Source: JANQGH01 sp039030175 (GTDB lineage Bacteria; Pseudomonadota; Alphaproteobacteria; DSM-16000; Inquilinaceae). Taken from it: a DNA stretch of 64,000 nucleotides. Of this stretch, positions 35,293-44,353 are shown one piece after another (positions within the stretch are counted from its first letter, which is position 1; the number at the start of each line of letters is the position of its first letter). The stretch lies in assembly GCA_039030175.1 (NCBI GenBank), contig JBCCER010000001.1, positions 7,924-71,923 on the forward strand, in the 5' to 3' direction. A program made the translations under genes and the position numbers. The notes below the pieces were generated by a model that saw only the letters and a list, made by a program, of their open reading frames with translations, did not search any database and was not told where the DNA came from.

Positions 35293-36522
35293 CTATTCGG
35301 CCGGTTTACCTGCCGATTGCTGGCTTAGATCCGTTGCGTCGGGCTCCTCGGGGACTTGCTCGGGTACGCTGGTTGAAAAGCGCAGCAGCAAGTACCCAAG
35401 CACACCGGAAAGGAGCGAACCACCTAGCACGCCCAGCCGGATACCAGCGCTGTGTTCGGTCGTCTCGAAAGCCAACGTCCCGATGAACAGACTCATGGTA
35501 AAGCCGATGCCCGTAAGCATCGAAACGCCATAGAAGGCGGGCCAGCTTACGCCGGCGGGAAGCTGGCACCAACCCAGTCTGATCGCACCGTATACACATC
35601 CTACGACGCCTAGCTGTTTACCGACGAACAAGCCGAGCAAGATGCCCAGTGGAACGGGTTCGAGCAGGCTGGCTGGCGTCATACCGGCGAAGGAGACGCC
35701 GGCATTGGCGAATGCAAATAGCGGCATGATGCCAAATGCCACCCAATGATGCAGTCGATGCTCCAGGTCTTTGAGCAACGAGACTGCACCCGGTTCTTTA
35801 GGCTTCAACGGGATGAACATGGCCAGCGCCACGCCGGCGAGTGTGGCATGAACACCTGACTTCAGGACACAGACCCAGATGAAAATGCCGATCAGTATAT
35901 ACGGGGTGAGGATGAAGACCTTCAGCCGATTGAGGAGGAAGAGCCCGACCAGTCCGACCAACGCCAACAGCAGTGACAGAACAGACAAGTCGGCCGTGTA
36001 GAAGATGGCGATAATGATGATCGCACCTAGATCATCGATGATGGCGAGCCCGAGCAAGAACACCTTAAGCGACAATGGAATGCGCGGGCCTAGCAGCGAG
36101 AGAACTCCCAACGCAAAGGCGATATCGGTTGCAGCTGGAATGGCCCAACCGTTCATCGTATCGGCTTCGGCTCCCAGATTGATAACAACATAGATTGCCG
36201 CCGGAACCACCATGCCACCCACCGCGCCAACCGCTGGTAGGGCGGCCCGCTCGCGGGATGACAGCTCGCCTTCCAGCACTTCGCGTTTGATTTCCAGGCC
36301 GATGAGGAAGAAGAAGATCGCCATCAGCCCGTCGTTGATCCAAAGCAACAAGGGCTTGGCCAGGACGAGCGCCCCGACCTGGATCTGAACCGGGGTGTCC
36401 AGGAAGCCGTTATAGAGTCCGGCTAACGGCGAGTTAGCCAGCACCAACGCCAAGAGGGCCGCAATTACCAGCAGGATGCCGCCGGCAGCCTCCATCTTGA
36501 GGAATTCCCGAAGCATGGTCAT
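35293..36522 (-). CDS. nhaA: Na+/H+ antiporter NhaA
   Basis: A 409-residue antiporter with about 12 helices. Seen: FLKMEAAGGILLVIAALLAL at the start, WAIPAATDIAFALGVLSLLG, and LGLAIIDDLGAIIIIAIFYT containing the paired Asp residues that bind Na+ and H+. Length is normal. It exports sodium at alkaline pH, fitting a marine or saline setting. Confidence 0.96.
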   Translation of the reverse strand: MTMLREFLKMEAAGGILLVIAALLALVLANSPLAGLYNGFLDTPVQIQVGALVLAKPLLLWINDGLMAIFFFLIGLEIKREVLEGELSSRERAALPAVGAVGGMVVPAAIYVVINLGAEADTMNGWAIPAATDIAFALGVLSLLGPRIPLSLKVFLLGLAIIDDLGAIIIIAIFYTADLSVLSLLLALVGLVGLFLLNRLKVFILTPYILIGIFIWVCVLKSGVHATLAGVALAMFIPLKPKEPGAVSLLKDLEHRLHHWVAFGIMPLFAFANAGVSFAGMTPASLLEPVPLGILLGLFVGKQLGVVGCVYGAIRLGWCQLPAGVSWPAFYGVSMLTGIGFTMSLFIGTLAFETTEHSAGIRLGVLGGSLLSGVLGYLLLRFSTSVPEQVPEEPDATDLSQQSAGKPAE

Positions 36523-36641
36523 GGCGTCATTTGTCTCTTTTGCGGGCTCATTTCAGTTTCATAACTAGAGCGGCGCTGGGGTTCAACAACAGACGTCGCC
36601 ATAAGCTGAGGTCAAATGGGCTAAGGCGACCCATTGATCTG

Positions 36642-37250
36642 TCAAACCAGGCCGTGGATTTTAGCGAATGGGTCCCAAGCAGGGTCACGGTGCCAGTCAT
36701 ATTCGGCAATGGTCGCTACCTTCTCGGCGACGTCCCGACCAAACAGTCTGTCGACGATGGCGAGCGCCATGTCGGTTCCGGCCGAGACGCCCGATGAGGT
36801 CCAGAACTTTCCGTCTTCGACCCAGCGCGCCTGCGCTTGCCATTTCACGTTAGGGCCTTGTGACGTGGCCCATTGATAGGAGGCCTTATTGGTCGTGGCC
36901 TTGCGGCCGTCAAGCACCCCGGCCTTGGCGAGCAGGGCGCTGCCGGTACAGACGCTGCTGGTCAGCTCGGCGTTCGCAGATGCCCTGACAATCCAATCCA
37001 GCAACGCCTGGTTGCCTATCTCCCGGCGTGTTCCGCCTCCGCCAGGGACAAGAATGATGTCGTACTCGTCCTGGTTTGCAATTAGGTCATCGATGGCGGT
37101 CCTGGGGCCACCGCCACTGGGTACGGGTTCCGGTTGCTCGGCGACCATCTGGATCTCGATCTCGTCGCTCAACAGACCAAAAATCTCTAGCGGACCAAAC
37201 ATGTCGAGCAATTCGAAGCCGGGAAAGATCAGCGCACCCAACGTCCTCAT
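36642..37250 (-). CDS. DJ-1/PfpI family protein
   Basis: A 202-residue class I glutamine-amidotransferase-like protein. The nucleophile elbow is TSSVCTGSALLAKAG with Cys101, a Glu is in the FGPLEIFG segment, and ILVPGGGGTRREI precedes it. The pattern is like isocyanide hydratase and related PfpI proteins. ATG at 37250 is preferred, with GGAG 8 bases upstream. It begins 36 bases after the VOC gene and may be in the dpp operon. Confidence 0.9.
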   Translation of the reverse strand: MRTLGALIFPGFELLDMFGPLEIFGLLSDEIEIQMVAEQPEPVPSGGGPRTAIDDLIANQDEYDIILVPGGGGTRREIGNQALLDWIVRASANAELTSSVCTGSALLAKAGVLDGRKATTNKASYQWATSQGPNVKWQAQARWVEDGKFWTSSGVSAGTDMALAIVDRLFGRDVAEKVATIAEYDWHRDPAWDPFAKIHGLV

Positions 37251-37286
37251 CGGCACTCTCCAGTTCGATCGGCGTTGCCGCAGTCG

Positions 37287-37961
37287 CTAAGCCACAAGTT
37301 CGCAGCTCGGCAGACGGAGCTTAAGAGAACGGCTCGGGTCCTTGTGGGAAATGTTCAGGGTCATTGTCGGACCGACTGAGTTGTTCCCCAGCGAGAGCAT
37401 ACCGCCCGAAGCCAATTGCAGGAACACCGGGTCAGGTTTTACCGTGTCTGGGTAGCTAAGCTCGACGGAGGTAATCTCAGAGTATCCACCCGTTACCTGT
37501 CGGTCTTTCGGCCGATCCGATCGCCACTGGTCTGGCCGCATCGAACTGGGCGAACGAAACAGCATCGGTTGGCGCGGATCGTCGCTTGCAGTCGCAACAG
37601 GAAGCGAGCCGCCATCGGGAAAGAACGGAGCCTGATAGCGCCAAGTCTCAAAGGGCAACTCACCACCATCAACTGTTCGAACCGCGATGCCGAACGGTGA
37701 GGCTCCGGTTTCTCGCCAACGGGATCGCTCGGCCAGTCTTGTCCTGACAACGCCAGGCGACGCCAACTCGGCATCATCGATCGCCCAAAGCAACTCCAGA
37801 TAGGCGTTGTCGAAGAAACAGCAGGCGTTTGCGGTTCCTTGGCCGACATGCCGCAATCGGTCATTGATGACGATGCCGGACTGGGTCAGCCTGCCGACTT
37901 CTTGCTCCGCCCCTGGCGGAGTGAATACGAAGACGTGATCGATCTCAAGCTGGGCCGTCAT
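37287..37961 (-). CDS. VOC/glyoxalase-like domain protein
   Basis: A 224-residue protein of the Glyoxalase_3 type: IDHVFVFTPPGAEQEVGRL at the start and an NAYLELLWAIDD motif near residue 55, where a metal-binding Glu is expected. Catalytic role is unknown. ATG at 37961 is used; it lies 17 bases after the dppF stop, so the gene seems to be part of the dpp operon. Confidence 0.82.
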   Translation of the reverse strand: MTAQLEIDHVFVFTPPGAEQEVGRLTQSGIVINDRLRHVGQGTANACCFFDNAYLELLWAIDDAELASPGVVRTRLAERSRWRETGASPFGIAVRTVDGGELPFETWRYQAPFFPDGGSLPVATASDDPRQPMLFRSPSSMRPDQWRSDRPKDRQVTGGYSEITSVELSYPDTVKPDPVFLQLASGGMLSLGNNSVGPTMTLNISHKDPSRSLKLRLPSCELVA

Positions 37962-37978
37962 ACAGCGCAAATCTCTCG

Positions 37979-38950
37979 CTATCCCACCTGCTCGGCATGA
38001 TGGCAGGCAACGAGGCGCCCGTCGACGTCCCGTAGCTCGGGCGTTTCTGAAGAGCAGCGATCGGTTGCATAGGGGCACCGGCGGTGAAAGGCGCAGCCTG
38101 ACGGTGGGTTCAGGGGTGACGGCAACTCGCCCTTCAACACGACCCGTTCGGCCCTCCTAGTCGGGTCGACGAACGGCGTGCTTGCCAGCAATGCCTTGGT
38201 GTAGGGGTGCTTCGGGCTGGAGAAAATGGATGTCTTACTGCCATGCTCGACGGGGCGGCCGAGATACATGACCATCACGTCGTCTGAGATGTGCTCGACA
38301 ACACTTAGACCGTGAGAGATGAACAGGTACGCGAGATCGAACTCCGCCTGCAAATCCATCAGCAGGTTTAGGACTTGGGCCTGGATCGAGACATCGAGCG
38401 CCGAAACCGGCTCGTCGGCCACCAGGATGCGCGGGCGCAGCATCAGCGCACGGGCAATGGCGATACGCTGACGCTGGCCCCCGGAGAACATGTGTGGGTA
38501 GCGATTGTAGTGCTCTGGGCGCAGCCCGACCTTCGACAGCATGTCTTGCGCCGCATGCCTGCGGTCGCGCGCTGACATGTCGGTGTTGATCTTAAGCGGC
38601 TCCTCAAGGATCGAACCGACCTTCTTGCGCGGGTTCAGCGAACCATACGGATCCTGGAATATGATCTGAACGGTTTGGCGCAAGGATTTGTGCTGCTCCT
38701 TGGTTGCACTCGGGACATCAATGTTGTCGATCGTCAACGAACCGCCAGTGGGCGGCTCGATCATCGTCACAAGGCGCGCAAGGGTCGACTTGCCGCAGCC
38801 GGATTCGCCGACCACTGCCAAAGTCTTACCGCTATCGAGGGTGAACGACGCGTCGATTAGGGCCTTCAGCGTCGTACTGCCGCGTAGCAGACCACCGCCG
38901 ACCTCGTAATGCCGGCTTAGGTTCTGGGCAGAGAGCAGGGGGGCGCTCAT
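37979..38950 (-). CDS. dppF: Oligopeptide/dipeptide ABC transporter ATPase DppF-type
   Basis: A 323-residue ATPase. Walker A GESGCGKST near residue 57, signature SGGQRQRIAIARAL near 157, Walker B ILVADEPVSALDVSIQAQ, and the C-terminal oligopeptide/dipeptide extension with CAFHRRCPYATDRC, whose four cysteines fit an iron-sulfur or metal site seen in this family. Its ATG overlaps the dppD stop by 4 bases. Confidence 0.95.
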   Translation of the reverse strand: MSAPLLSAQNLSRHYEVGGGLLRGSTTLKALIDASFTLDSGKTLAVVGESGCGKSTLARLVTMIEPPTGGSLTIDNIDVPSATKEQHKSLRQTVQIIFQDPYGSLNPRKKVGSILEEPLKINTDMSARDRRHAAQDMLSKVGLRPEHYNRYPHMFSGGQRQRIAIARALMLRPRILVADEPVSALDVSIQAQVLNLLMDLQAEFDLAYLFISHGLSVVEHISDDVMVMYLGRPVEHGSKTSIFSSPKHPYTKALLASTPFVDPTRRAERVVLKGELPSPLNPPSGCAFHRRCPYATDRCSSETPELRDVDGRLVACHHAEQVG

Positions 38951-39915
38951 GCCGGAACCGTTTCCTCGGCGTCAATCGGATGAAAACAGCGCACCCGACC
39001 GTTGCTGTCATCGGTTAACTGAGGGTGCCCGACATGGCATTCCGCGTCGGCCCGGCTGCAACGGGGATTGAACAGGCAACCATGGGGGCGGTCGAACGGC
39101 CCTGGTACGACGCCAGGGATGGTAGGAAGTCGCTTCCGTCCGGCGGCCCGTTCGGGCAGGGCCTCCAGAAGTGCGCTGGTATAGGGGTGGCGCGGATTTG
39201 AGAAAAGCTGCTCGACGTTGCGCTCCTCGACCAATTCGCCAGCATACATGACATTGACGCGCTGGGCGGTTTCGGCGACCACGCCCATATCGTGCGTGAT
39301 CAGGATCAGCGCCATGCCCTGGTCCTGCTGCAACCTCAACAGCAAGTCTAAGATCTGGGCTTGAATGGTCACGTCCAAAGCCGTGGTCGGCTCGTCCGCG
39401 ATTAGCAGCTTGGGCCGGCAGGCGATGGCCATCGCGATCATCACGCGCTGGTTCATGCCGCCGGACATCTGGTGTGGGAAGTTGCCGATGCGCTTCTTCG
39501 GGTCGGGAATACCGACCTCGTCCAGCAGGGCGATCGCCTGCTCGCGCAATTCCCGCCGTCGTCCGCCCTGATGGACGCGCAAGGCCTCAACCAGTTGAAA
39601 GCCGACGGTGAAGCATGGGTTCAGGCTCGTCATCGGCTCCTGAAAGATCATCGCGACATCCTTGCCGGTGATCTCCCGCCGCTTGCGCGGCCGCATGGTC
39701 AGGATGTCGTGGCCATCGAATGCGAGTCTGTCGGCGGTCACCTCGCCGGGGAAAGGGATGAGACCCATGAGGGCGAGCATACTGACACTCTTGCCCGACC
39801 CGCTCTCACCCACGATGCCCAGCACCTCGCCTTGATCGATCGTGAAGGACGAGCCGCTGACGGCGTGGAAAGAGCCGAACCGGACAGTGAGATTTTGAGC
39901 TTCGAGCAACGCCAT
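38947..39915 (-). CDS. dppD: Oligopeptide/dipeptide ABC transporter ATPase DppD-type
   Basis: A 322-residue ATPase with Walker A GESGSGKS near residue 36, signature MSGGMNQRVMIAMAI near 156, Walker B LIADEPTTALDVTIQAQ, and the cysteine-containing tail CLFNPRCSRADAEC. It starts 4 bases after the dppC stop. Confidence 0.95.
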   Translation of the reverse strand: MALLEAQNLTVRFGSFHAVSGSSFTIDQGEVLGIVGESGSGKSVSMLALMGLIPFPGEVTADRLAFDGHDILTMRPRKRREITGKDVAMIFQEPMTSLNPCFTVGFQLVEALRVHQGGRRRELREQAIALLDEVGIPDPKKRIGNFPHQMSGGMNQRVMIAMAIACRPKLLIADEPTTALDVTIQAQILDLLLRLQQDQGMALILITHDMGVVAETAQRVNVMYAGELVEERNVEQLFSNPRHPYTSALLEALPERAAGRKRLPTIPGVVPGPFDRPHGCLFNPRCSRADAECHVGHPQLTDDSNGRVRCFHPIDAEETVPA

Positions 39916-39919
39916 GGCG

Positions 39920-40861
39920 CTAACGCTTCAGCTTGGGATCAAGGGCGTCGCGCAGCCCGTCGCCCATCAGGTTGAAGGACAGCACAGTGAATAGGATCGC
40001 AAGGCCCGGGAACGTCACAACCCACCAGGCCCGCTGCATGAACTGCCGAGACTCGGCCAGCAATGTGCCCCATTCAGGTGTTGGCGGCTGGGCGCCAAGG
40101 CCCAGGAAGCCGAGCGCGGCCGTGTCGAGGATCGCTGTCGAAAAGCCGAGCGTTGCCTGCACGATTAAGGGCGCCATACAGTTGGGCAGCACGTTCACGA
40201 ACATCTGGCGCAAAAGGCCGGCACCGACGACGCTGGACGCGGTGACATAGACCTTGCCGCGCTCGGCGATCACTGATGCCCGCGTCAGGCGCGTGTAGCT
40301 GGGCAGGACGACGATCGCCACCGCGATCATGGCGTTTTCCAGTCCCGGTCCCAGCACGGCGACGATCGCGATGGCCAGCAGCAGCGTGGGGACGGACATG
40401 ATCACGTCCATCAACCGCATGATTATGGCCTCGACAAAGCCGCGGAAGAAACCGGCGGTAAGGCCCAAAATGATGCCCGTCGCCAGCGAGAGCGTCACCA
40501 CGATGACGCCGATCGTCAGCGACAGGCGAGCGCCATAGATGATGCGGGACAGGATGTCTCGTCCGAGATCGTCAGTGCCCAGAATAAATTGCCAAGTCCC
40601 ATCGGCGTACCAAACCGGCGGCTGCAGCAGTGCGTCGCGGAATTGGGTCTGCGGCAGGTGGGGCGCAACCTGCGGGGCGAGAACTGCAGCCAAAGCGACG
40701 ATGACGATAAAGATCAGGCCAGCCAGCGCGCCCTTGTTTTCCGAAAACGCCAGCCAGAACTCAAGCAGCGGATGTGGCGCTTTCTCCACGCCATCGGCGG
40801 TGGACGCAGTAGCGTTGGATCCTTGGCTGTTGGAAGTATCGACGCTCACGGTCTCAGCCAC
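39920..40861 (-). CDS. dppC: Dipeptide-type ABC transporter permease DppC
   Basis: A permease of about 313 residues with six helices and the inner-membrane EAA loop region (NVLPNCMAPLIVQATLGFSTAILDTAALGFLGLG, read in parts). The N-terminal 35 residues are Ser/Thr-rich and cytoplasmic. GTG at 40861 overlapping the dppB stop by 8 bases is preferred; a GTG/ATG at 40891 is also open. Confidence 0.93.
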   Translation of the reverse strand: MAETVSVDTSNSQGSNATASTADGVEKAPHPLLEFWLAFSENKGALAGLIFIVIVALAAVLAPQVAPHLPQTQFRDALLQPPVWYADGTWQFILGTDDLGRDILSRIIYGARLSLTIGVIVVTLSLATGIILGLTAGFFRGFVEAIIMRLMDVIMSVPTLLLAIAIVAVLGPGLENAMIAVAIVVLPSYTRLTRASVIAERGKVYVTASSVVGAGLLRQMFVNVLPNCMAPLIVQATLGFSTAILDTAALGFLGLGAQPPTPEWGTLLAESRQFMQRAWWVVTFPGLAILFTVLSFNLMGDGLRDALDPKLKR

Positions 40862-41864
40862 GTCGCCGAATGCGTGGATCGACGACCCCATAGAGAATAT
40901 CGACCGTCAAATTGACCAGGATCACCGTTGTTGCGACGAGCAGGATGCCGCCTTGGACGACCGGATAGTCGCGCCTTGAGATGGATTCGACCAGCCATTT
41001 GCCGATGCCTGGCCATGCGAAGATGGTCTCGGTCAAGATCGCGCCTGCAAACAAGGCTCCGACCTGTAACCCAATCACCGTGATGACGGGGATCAAGGCG
41101 TTGCGAAGGGCATGGATGCCGATCACGCGACGAGGCGACAGCCCCTTTGCCCGTGCCGTCCGGATGTAGTCGTCGGACAAGACCTCGAGCATCGACGAAC
41201 GGGTCATACGTGCGATCACGGCCATTGGGATCGTCGCCAGCGCGGTCGCCGGGAGGATCAAATGGTGTACTGCTGACCAGAATGCGCCTGGCTGGCCGGA
41301 CAGCAGGGAGTCGATCAGCATGAAGCCGGTTACCGGCTCAAAGAAGTATAGCAGGCTGATACGGTTGGTGACCGGCGTCCAGCCGAGATAGCCGGAGAAT
41401 ACGAGGATCAGGATTAGGGCCCACCAAAAGATGGGCATCGAATAGCCGGTGAGCGCCGCGCCCATCAGCGTGTGGTCCGGCCATTTGCCGCGATTGATTG
41501 CGGCGATAATGCCGGCAGGTAGGCCAAGAACCACGGCGATCAGCATGGCGGAGATGGAGAGTTCCAGCGTCGCCGGAAATAGCTCAAGAAACTCCGTCAA
41601 CACGGGCGTTCGGCTGACGAAGGATTCGCCCAAATTGCCGGTCAGAACATTGCCGATATAGGCCAGATATTGCTCGATGAGCGGGCGGTCGATGCCGAGT
41701 TGAGCAGCGAGTTCGGCGTGACGTTCATCTGACATGCCCCGCTCGCCGGCCATCACCACGATGGGATCGCCAGGAATCATGTGGATCAGCGCAAAGGCGA
41801 GAATCGTCACGCCGAAGAAAGTAGGAATGACGACGCCTAGCCGACGGAGAACAAAGGACAGCAT
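40854..41864 (-). CDS. dppB: Dipeptide-type ABC transporter permease DppB
   Basis: A 336-residue permease: the MLSFVLRRLGVVIPTFFGVTI start, the HMIPGDPIVVMAGE motif after helix 1, and the EAA loop HALRNALIPVITVIGLQVG are all typical of DppB. It is the second gene of the operon, separated from dppA by a long stem-loop. Confidence 0.95.
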   Translation of the reverse strand: MLSFVLRRLGVVIPTFFGVTILAFALIHMIPGDPIVVMAGERGMSDERHAELAAQLGIDRPLIEQYLAYIGNVLTGNLGESFVSRTPVLTEFLELFPATLELSISAMLIAVVLGLPAGIIAAINRGKWPDHTLMGAALTGYSMPIFWWALILILVFSGYLGWTPVTNRISLLYFFEPVTGFMLIDSLLSGQPGAFWSAVHHLILPATALATIPMAVIARMTRSSMLEVLSDDYIRTARAKGLSPRRVIGIHALRNALIPVITVIGLQVGALFAGAILTETIFAWPGIGKWLVESISRRDYPVVQGGILLVATTVILVNLTVDILYGVVDPRIRRRG

Positions 41865-41891
41865 TACACAAACGCCTTGCGCCAGAAGGTA

Positions 41892-41925
41892 GTCGCGGGA
41901 AACCCGTTCTTAGGTTTCCCGCGAC
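41892..41925 (-). promoter_or_regulatory. Long stem-loop between dppA and dppB
   Basis: A perfect 13-bp stem (GTCGCGGGAAACC with GGTTTCCCGCGAC) and 8-base loop lies in the 86-base gap between dppA and dppB. It has no T-run, so it more likely stabilises the dppA mRNA 3' end or partly blocks read-through than acts as a full terminator. Confidence 0.7.
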
Positions 41926-41950
41926 GGTCTCACTGACGGCAAAGGGTCGA

Positions 41951-43549
41951 CTATTCGGCCAGCGTCACTTCATAAAAGCCGAACGAACCGAGTGGATCGA
42001 TGATGTAGCCTTCGACCTCGCTGCGCATCGGCACGAACACAACGGAGTGGGCTACCGTCAGCCACGGAACCTCTTCTTTGAAGACCGCTTGAGCCTGCTC
42101 ATAAAGCGGCGTGCGCTCGTCCTGATTGGAGATCGTGCGCGCTTCCTGAATCAGGCTCTCGAATGGCTCATGGCACCAGCGGGCGCGGTTGTTGCCGACC
42201 TCTGCTGCCGCGCAGCCCAATAGATCGTTGAGGAAGTTGTCAGGGTCGCCATTGTCACCCGTCCAGCCGAGCAGGACTGTGTCATGCTCGCCATCACGGC
42301 TACGCTGTAGGTACTCGCCCCATTCATAGCTGATGATTTCGGCGTCGACGCCGATCTGGGCCCAGTCCTCCTGGATCAGTTCAGCCATCCGGCGGGCGTT
42401 GGGGTTATAGGGCCGTTGCACGGGCATCGCCCAGATGTCTGTCGAAAACCCATCCGGATAACCGGCTTCGGCCAAAAGCGCGCGAGCCGCGTCGGGATCG
42501 TATTCATGATCCACCACCTCGCCGTTCCACGACCACATGGTCGGCGGGATCGGGTTGGTCGCGATCTGTCCAGCGCCCTGGAACACCGCATCGAGAATGG
42601 CCTGGCGGTCGACGGCCATAGCGAGCGCCTCGCGCACATCGCGATTGTCAAACGGTTCGCGCTCGGTATTGAAGGCGAGGTAGCCGACATTGAGACCTTC
42701 CTGGGTCATCACATTGACGTCCTCATTGGCCTCCATCTGCTCCAAATCGGCCGGGTTCGGATAGGCCATGATGTGGCATTCGCCGGCCAGCAGCTTTTGG
42801 TAGCGCACCTGCGGGTCTGGCGTGATGGAGTAGATTAGGTTCTCGACCCCGGCCGGGCCGCCCCAATAATCGTTGTTGCGCAAGTACCGGATGACCGCGT
42901 CGCGCTGATAGGCCTGGAACACCCAGGGGCCAGTGCCGATCGGCTGCAGATCAAGCTGCTCCGGGGTTCCCGCATCCATCATCTGCTCGGCGTACTCTGC
43001 TGAGTAGATCGACGCGAAATCCATTGCCAGGTTCGACAGGAACGGCGAGACGGGCTGGGTCAGGTTGAAGCGAACCGTGTAGTCGTCGACACGATCGATC
43101 GACTCGATCAGATCGCCCATGCCCATGCCATTGAAATAGGTATAGGTGCCGCCGGAGATATTGTGGAACGGATGCTCGGTATCGAGCTGGCGCTCGAACG
43201 AGAACATGACGTCGTCGGCGTTGAAGTCGCGTGACGGTGTGAAATAGCCGGTGGAGTGGAACGGTACTCCCTCACGCAGATTGAACGTGTAGGTCAGGCC
43301 GTCATCGGAGACGTCCCAGCTCTCCGCCAGGCCGGGGATTACCGACGTGGTGCCGCGGTCGAACTGAGCTAGCCGATTATAGATCGGCGTGGAACTGGCG
43401 GTGAAGGTCGTGCCAGCAGTGGAGAGCGCCGGACTGAAGTTCTCCGGGCTGCCCTCGGAGCAAAAAATCAACGTCTGGGCGCCGGCGCTGGTCGCAAAGG
43501 CGGTCGACGCAGCGATCGCCATAACGGATGCGCCAATAAGCTTTTTCAT
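41951..43549 (-). CDS. dppA: Dipeptide/oligopeptide ABC transporter substrate-binding protein DppA
   Basis: A 532-residue periplasmic protein of the SBP_bac_5 family. Signal peptide residues 1-24 (ATSAGAQ cleavage); mature start LIFCSEGSPENFSPALSTAGT resembles E. coli DppA, and IGTGPWVFQAYQRDAVIRY and the C-terminal GWTGDNGDPDNFLNDLLGC, with two nearby cysteines, are further matches. ATG at 43549 has GGGAG upstream. It would deliver dipeptides, or possibly heme precursors as in E. coli, to DppBCDF. Confidence 0.95.
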   Translation of the reverse strand: MKKLIGASVMAIAASTAFATSAGAQTLIFCSEGSPENFSPALSTAGTTFTASSTPIYNRLAQFDRGTTSVIPGLAESWDVSDDGLTYTFNLREGVPFHSTGYFTPSRDFNADDVMFSFERQLDTEHPFHNISGGTYTYFNGMGMGDLIESIDRVDDYTVRFNLTQPVSPFLSNLAMDFASIYSAEYAEQMMDAGTPEQLDLQPIGTGPWVFQAYQRDAVIRYLRNNDYWGGPAGVENLIYSITPDPQVRYQKLLAGECHIMAYPNPADLEQMEANEDVNVMTQEGLNVGYLAFNTEREPFDNRDVREALAMAVDRQAILDAVFQGAGQIATNPIPPTMWSWNGEVVDHEYDPDAARALLAEAGYPDGFSTDIWAMPVQRPYNPNARRMAELIQEDWAQIGVDAEIISYEWGEYLQRSRDGEHDTVLLGWTGDNGDPDNFLNDLLGCAAAEVGNNRARWCHEPFESLIQEARTISNQDERTPLYEQAQAVFKEEVPWLTVAHSVVFVPMRSEVEGYIIDPLGSFGFYEVTLAE

Positions 43550-43745
43550 AAGGAAACTCCCTGTTTTGATTTTGCCGAGATTGTCGGCATTCAAGCGGGC
43601 GCACTTCAATCCATGGCGCCGGTTGCTGTTGCGGCGATTATCACCCTCGGCCAAGTAGTGTCAATCGAGCGCTTTGCACTTAACGCGGAACGATGGGCGA
43701 ACGGCGGTTTACGCAAACCTCCGATTCTGCCACCATCCCGAATGG

Positions 43746-44306
43746 CTAGTTAACCCTGGTCGCGGTTGCCAGCGGCCTTCGGGCTTGGCGCAGGGCGCGG
43801 CTGACCAAGCCAGCGGGGTAGGGCGGTTCCAAGGTGCAGCGCCCGCCTAAGGCAAGAAATCCAAAACCCAGATCCGTGGCCAGAATGGGCGCATTTTCGT
43901 CGGTGCGGCGGTAAATTAGGGTCAGCAGCCGAATTCGCGGCCATTCCTCCTCAGGAACCGCAAGACGCAACAGCCGCGTACCGTAGCGCAGGCAAAACTC
44001 TCCAAAATCCGCCAGTTCATCGAGCGCAGTAGCCGTCGGTCGTCTTTGCCCGTCCAATGCGACGGTGACGTCAATCCGTTCGATGTCCGCGATCCATTGG
44101 ACCCCCAATTCATGGAGCGTTGGAACGGCTCCAGAGGCGAGGGGAAAGCCAATGCCGCGTTCAATCCCTTCCGTCTGTGCCGCAAATGCGACGGGGTCAT
44201 AGGGCCAGGGAGCTTCGGCTTGCGGCTGGTCGCCTGACCCGTCGTCTGGTGTTGGCATACAGGCGGCGACCATGGTCAACAGCAGCGCGGCAACGACACG
44301 TTTCAC
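43746..44306 (-). CDS. Putative lipoprotein of unknown function
   Basis: A 186-residue protein starting at GTG 44306 with a lipoprotein signal (VKRVVAALLLTMVAAC, lipobox VAAC). The mature part has no family that I recognise; a short Pro/Asp/Gly linker is followed by a mixed domain with two cysteines (FCLRYG and RCTLEPPY). It follows the DegT aminotransferase gene on the same strand with a 47-base gap. Confidence 0.65.
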   Translation of the reverse strand: MKRVVAALLLTMVAACMPTPDDGSGDQPQAEAPWPYDPVAFAAQTEGIERGIGFPLASGAVPTLHELGVQWIADIERIDVTVALDGQRRPTATALDELADFGEFCLRYGTRLLRLAVPEEEWPRIRLLTLIYRRTDENAPILATDLGFGFLALGGRCTLEPPYPAGLVSRALRQARRPLATATRVN

Positions 44307-44353
44307 GCTACCCACTTCGGTGCGTGAGCGGCGTGAAAACGCGTTACCGCAGC

